Below are positions 14,410 through 16,304 of a DNA stretch of 16,304 nucleotides, piece after piece. Source of the stretch: Oligoflexaceae bacterium (GTDB taxonomy: Bacteria; Bdellovibrionota_B; Oligoflexia; Oligoflexales; Oligoflexaceae); contig CANJJY010000044.1 of NCBI GenBank assembly GCA_947474445.1, positions 1 to 16,304 of the forward strand, written 5' to 3'. Below the pieces are notes generated by a model that made no database searches, was not told where the DNA came from, and saw only the letters and a list, made by a program, of their open reading frames with translations. Positions within the stretch are counted from its first letter, which is position 1. Each line of letters opens with the position of its first letter. The position numbers and the translations under genes are program-made.

Positions 14410-14475
14410 TTGATTCTTGCAGAGCGGCTGGCTCTCGCGGCCGGGATTTTGCTGCTTGCTCTCGCCGCGCATTGA
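14410..14475 (+). CDS. Possible 21-residue hydrophobic micropeptide
   Basis: A TTG at 14410 follows GGAGG (14400-14404) at 5 bases. The frame encodes (M)ILAERLALAAGILLLALAA-H and stops at 14473-14475, just before the oxidoreductase leader. It resembles a single membrane helix or a leader peptide. TTG start, short length and no homology make this weak; it may be chance. Confidence 0.2.
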   Translation: MILAERLALAAGILLLALAAH

Positions 14476-14517
14476 GGAGAAATTGCTGGAGTAACGCCAT
14501 CAGCCTAGGGGGACAGT

Positions 14518-15522
14518 ATGTTATCGCGCGAAATTCATTTGAAATCCTATCCAAAAGGACTCCCAAGCTCCGAAAATTTCGAATTGACGACGGTGACCGT
14601 CAGCGAGGATCTCGGCGACAAGGAAGTTTTGGTTCGTAACCTTTATATGTCCGTCGATCCCTATATGCGCGGCCGCATGTCGGGCAAGAAAACCTATGTC
14701 GATCCCTTTGCCCTGAACGAAGCCCTGACGGGTGGTGCGGTCGGCCGCGTCGTCGCCAGTCGCCATAACGATTGGCCGGTCGGGACCTTGGTTTCGCATT
14801 TCTTTGGCTGGCGCGAAGCGTTTAAAACCGCCGACGGACGTCAGCTGACCAAACTACCAGACATGCAGGACCTGTCGCCCTCGGTATGGCTCGGTGCGCT
14901 CGGTATGCCGGGTTTAACGGCCTATGCGGGACTCCTCGAGGTTGCGGCGATGAAAGAAGGTGAAACTGTTTTCGTGTCAGGCGCAGCGGGAGCGGTCGGC
15001 GCGATCGTTGGTCAGATTGCCAAGATCAAGAAAGGCAGGGTCATCGGCAGCTGCGGAACGTCGGAAAAAGCCGCCTATCTCACCACTGAACTCGGATTCG
15101 ACACGGCCTTGAACTATCGTCAGGCCCCGATCGCTCAGCAGCTCGCTCAAGCGGCCCCCGACGGTATCGACGTCTACTTCGATAACGTCGGCGGCGATCA
15201 TCTCGAGGCAGCCCTTCCGCTGATGAAAAATTTTGGACGGATAGCGCTCTGCGGCGCCATCGCCCAATACAACGATCAAGAGCCGGGCCCTGGTCCCAAA
15301 AACCTCGCCTTTGCCATCATTCGACGCCTGACGCTCCGCGGATTTATCGTGTCCGACTTCGCCGGCATGCAAAAGGATTTTGTGCGCGACATGTCGCTCT
15401 GGATGAAAGAAGGCCAGGTGAAGGCGCGGGAAACCATCGTCGAAGGTCTCGATCAAGCCCTCCCTGCCTTCCTTGGTCTGTTTAAGGGCGAGAATACCGG
15501 CAAAATGCTGGTTCGCTTGTAG
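14518..15522 (+). CDS. NADPH-dependent oxidoreductase, zinc-independent MDR family (YncB/CurA-like)
   Basis: The protein has 334 residues. ATG 14518 has AGGGGGA about 5 bases upstream. It is a medium-chain reductase of the leukotriene-B4-dehydrogenase/alkenal-reductase type, which reduces C=C bonds of enals and enones using NADPH in the cytoplasm. The N-terminal GroES-like domain carries YMSVDPYMRGRMS (43-55), characteristic of this group, and lacks zinc-ligand clusters. The Rossmann domain has SGAAGAVG (154-161), the expected nucleotide-binding loop, then IGSCGTSEK and YFDNVGG (220-226). The terminus ENTGKMLVRL is also typical of the family. Length matches family norms (~330-345). It may detoxify lipid-derived or quinone-like compounds; the substrate is not determinable. 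It is followed by a GC-rich hairpin (15551-15583) and then the MerR regulator gene. Confidence 0.95.
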   Translation: MLSREIHLKSYPKGLPSSENFELTTVTVSEDLGDKEVLVRNLYMSVDPYMRGRMSGKKTYVDPFALNEALTGGAVGRVVASRHNDWPVGTLVSHFFGWREAFKTADGRQLTKLPDMQDLSPSVWLGALGMPGLTAYAGLLEVAAMKEGETVFVSGAAGAVGAIVGQIAKIKKGRVIGSCGTSEKAAYLTTELGFDTALNYRQAPIAQQLAQAAPDGIDVYFDNVGGDHLEAALPLMKNFGRIALCGAIAQYNDQEPGPGPKNLAFAIIRRLTLRGFIVSDFAGMQKDFVRDMSLWMKEGQVKARETIVEGLDQALPAFLGLFKGENTGKMLVRL

Positions 15523-15550
15523 GCTAACACCGGAGGGGTTCGAGCTGCGC

Positions 15551-15583
15551 CGGGGCCGCCCGCCTTCGCGTGGGCGAGCCCCG
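15551..15583 (+). terminator. Strong GC-rich hairpin after the oxidoreductase gene
   Basis: CGGGGC (15551-15556) pairs with GCCCCG (15578-15583). CGCCCGC (15557-15563) pairs with GTGGGCG (15570-15576), with one G-U pair. A single bulged A is at 15577 and the loop is CTTCGC. The U-run TTTT comes only at 15597, so it is a hairpin of likely terminator function but not canonical. Confidence 0.55.
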
Positions 15584-15645
15584 CCGGGTCGGTACCTTTT
15601 GCTTTGCACGGGATTTAAACAAACAACCAATCCGTATGAAATCCC

Positions 15646-15660
15646 TGTATACTTAGTACA
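15646..15660 (+). promoter_or_regulatory. Promoter/operator of the MerR gene: TGTATACTTAGTACA
   Basis: An inverted repeat TGTA-N7-TACA (15646-15660) contains a TATACT -10 (15648-15653). The start of the MerR gene is 95 bases downstream. A binding site over the -10 suggests autorepression. No good -35 is visible (AACCAA at the 17-base position). In the leader, GCGTA/TACGC (15687-15700) can form a small hairpin, closed by AGGA/TCCT (15672-15706). Confidence 0.45.
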
Positions 15661-15754
15661 ACTAATCTTTTAGGATGATGCGCGCAGCGTAAAGCTACGC
15701 CGTCCTTTGTGTAGGAAAAAAATCCAATTAAGTGAGACGGGTGGGTACCGGGCG

Positions 15755-16304
15755 ATGAACGAGACGGCTCTTCGCGATCAACTTTCCGTTAAGACGATCT
15801 GTCAGCTCACGGGCATCAACGGCCATACCCTGAGGGCATGGGAGCGACGCTATCATGTCGTCCAACCGCGACGGCTCGACAACGGGCGGCGCACCTATTC
15901 GATTCACGATCTGGAAAAACTCAAACTCGTGGCCTTGCTCATTCGCAAAGGCTTTCTCATCGGTAATATCGCGCATTATCCCGTGCATGAGCTCAACTCC
16001 CTCCTGAATGAGGCCGCTCAGACGACCACGATGCAAGATCCGGTGGCCGATGCACGTGACCGCTCGCAGGCGCTCGCTCAGCGGCTCGAACGCGCTGTCA
16101 GCACCTACGATCTCACGCGCCTCAGTCCGCTGCTCAGTCAGGCCAAAGCAGATTACAGCATCCGTGCGTATCTCTTCGAATTGCTCATCCCGCTCTTGCA
16201 AAGAGTCGGTAACGCAGTGGCCTGCGATGAACTGAGCGTCGGCCAGGAACATGCTCTGTCGGCTGTGGTGCGCTATCATCTGATGCAGAGCCTTTTTCAA
16301 CTGA
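15755..16304 (+). CDS. MerR-family regulator, CarH/LitR-like, 3' truncated by the window edge
   Basis: The frame opens at ATG 15755 and is still open at the last base: 183 codons are visible and no stop is reached. A weak G-rich ribosome site precedes it. Residues 11-75 are a MerR helix-turn-helix and wing (VKTICQLTGINGHTLRAWER, then GRRTYSIHDLEKLKLV, then LLIRKGFLIGNIA). This matches the CarH/LitR subfamily, which binds DNA as oligomers. Residues ~105-183 look like the helical cap of a B12-binding domain (LFELLIPLLQRVGNAV, then LSVGQEHALSAVV). In CarH the cap has W-x9-EH. Here EH is present (E165-H166), but the position 10 before it is V155, not Trp. The adenosylcobalamin lower ligand would lie past the window. 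Upstream are an operator-like repeat and the oxidoreductase gene, with folE beyond. Confidence 0.85.
   Translation, partial: MNETALRDQLSVKTICQLTGINGHTLRAWERRYHVVQPRRLDNGRRTYSIHDLEKLKLVALLIRKGFLIGNIAHYPVHELNSLLNEAAQTTTMQDPVADARDRSQALAQRLERAVSTYDLTRLSPLLSQAKADYSIRAYLFELLIPLLQRVGNAVACDELSVGQEHALSAVVRYHLMQSLFQL

Larger units (their letters stand above)
14168..14517. other. Divergent intergenic region between folE and the oxidoreductase
   Basis: It holds the folE promoter (14240-14266, minus) and the leader of the plus-strand gene, whose ribosome site AGGGGG (14507-14512) is clear. A TTGACC at 14273-14278 has no well-spaced -10 for the plus strand. Apart from the possible micropeptide at 14410, I see no gene. 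Confidence 0.5.

Noticed and set aside
15728..16300. 190-codon minus-strand open frame at the right edge
   Set aside because: The plus strand encodes an intact MerR-type helix-turn-helix in the same region, so the minus frame is its shadow.

Overview
The window reads like chromosomal DNA of a Gram-negative bacterium with an outer membrane. It has lipoproteins with lipoboxes, Sec signal peptides, OmpA-type peptidoglycan-binding protein and barrel-like proteins ending in aromatic residues. The mix of families (DUF3015, DUF4105, an aspartoacylase-like hydrolase, FolE, a CarH/LitR-like MerR regulator, many orphan secreted proteins) and moderately GC-rich coding DNA remind me of Oligoflexus or another Bdellovibrionota-type lineage. 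That placement is inference; no rRNA or marker gene is present.

Layout. Positions 1-1059 hold the 3' part of a barrel-like protein, followed by an aspartoacylase/succinylglutamate desuccinylase-like hydrolase (to 2252). Next come a small Cys-containing lipoprotein (2358-3020) and a likely two-gene operon of a DUF3015 exported protein and a DUF4105 protein (3124-5513). A near-perfect hairpin at 5511-5541 separates these from the convergent OmpA-family lipoprotein gene (5578-6243, minus). Positions 6569-9689 carry an unrecognised exported protein, an orphan six-TM histidine kinase and a short possible PilZ protein. A small serine recombinase (9920-10537) sits alone between two gene-poor stretches. 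Positions 11015-12595 encode the most unusual protein: a secreted, repetitive, Cys-rich protein with four DPDGDGWGWE modules and a 105-residue tract made only of Gly, Pro and His.

The right part has two minus-strand genes: a very acidic small protein (12724-13122) and folE (13439-14089). A plus-strand NADPH oxidoreductase (14518-15522) follows. Last is a MerR-type regulator running off the right edge (15755-16304), whose start of a B12-type cap domain is visible.

Regulation. Most genes appear to have their own promoter. Good -35/17/-10 pairs are visible before 2358, 3124 and 11015, and -10 or extended -10 elements before 7924, 9327, 9920 and folE. These promoters, together with Shine-Dalgarno sequences, place several starts downstream of the longest possible reading frame. 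The folE/oxidoreductase/MerR neighbourhood could be a small light- or cobalamin-responsive group, by analogy with LitR/CarH regulons elsewhere. This is a hypothesis, because the rest of the regulator lies outside the window. I see no rRNA, tRNA, CRISPR array or insertion sequence.
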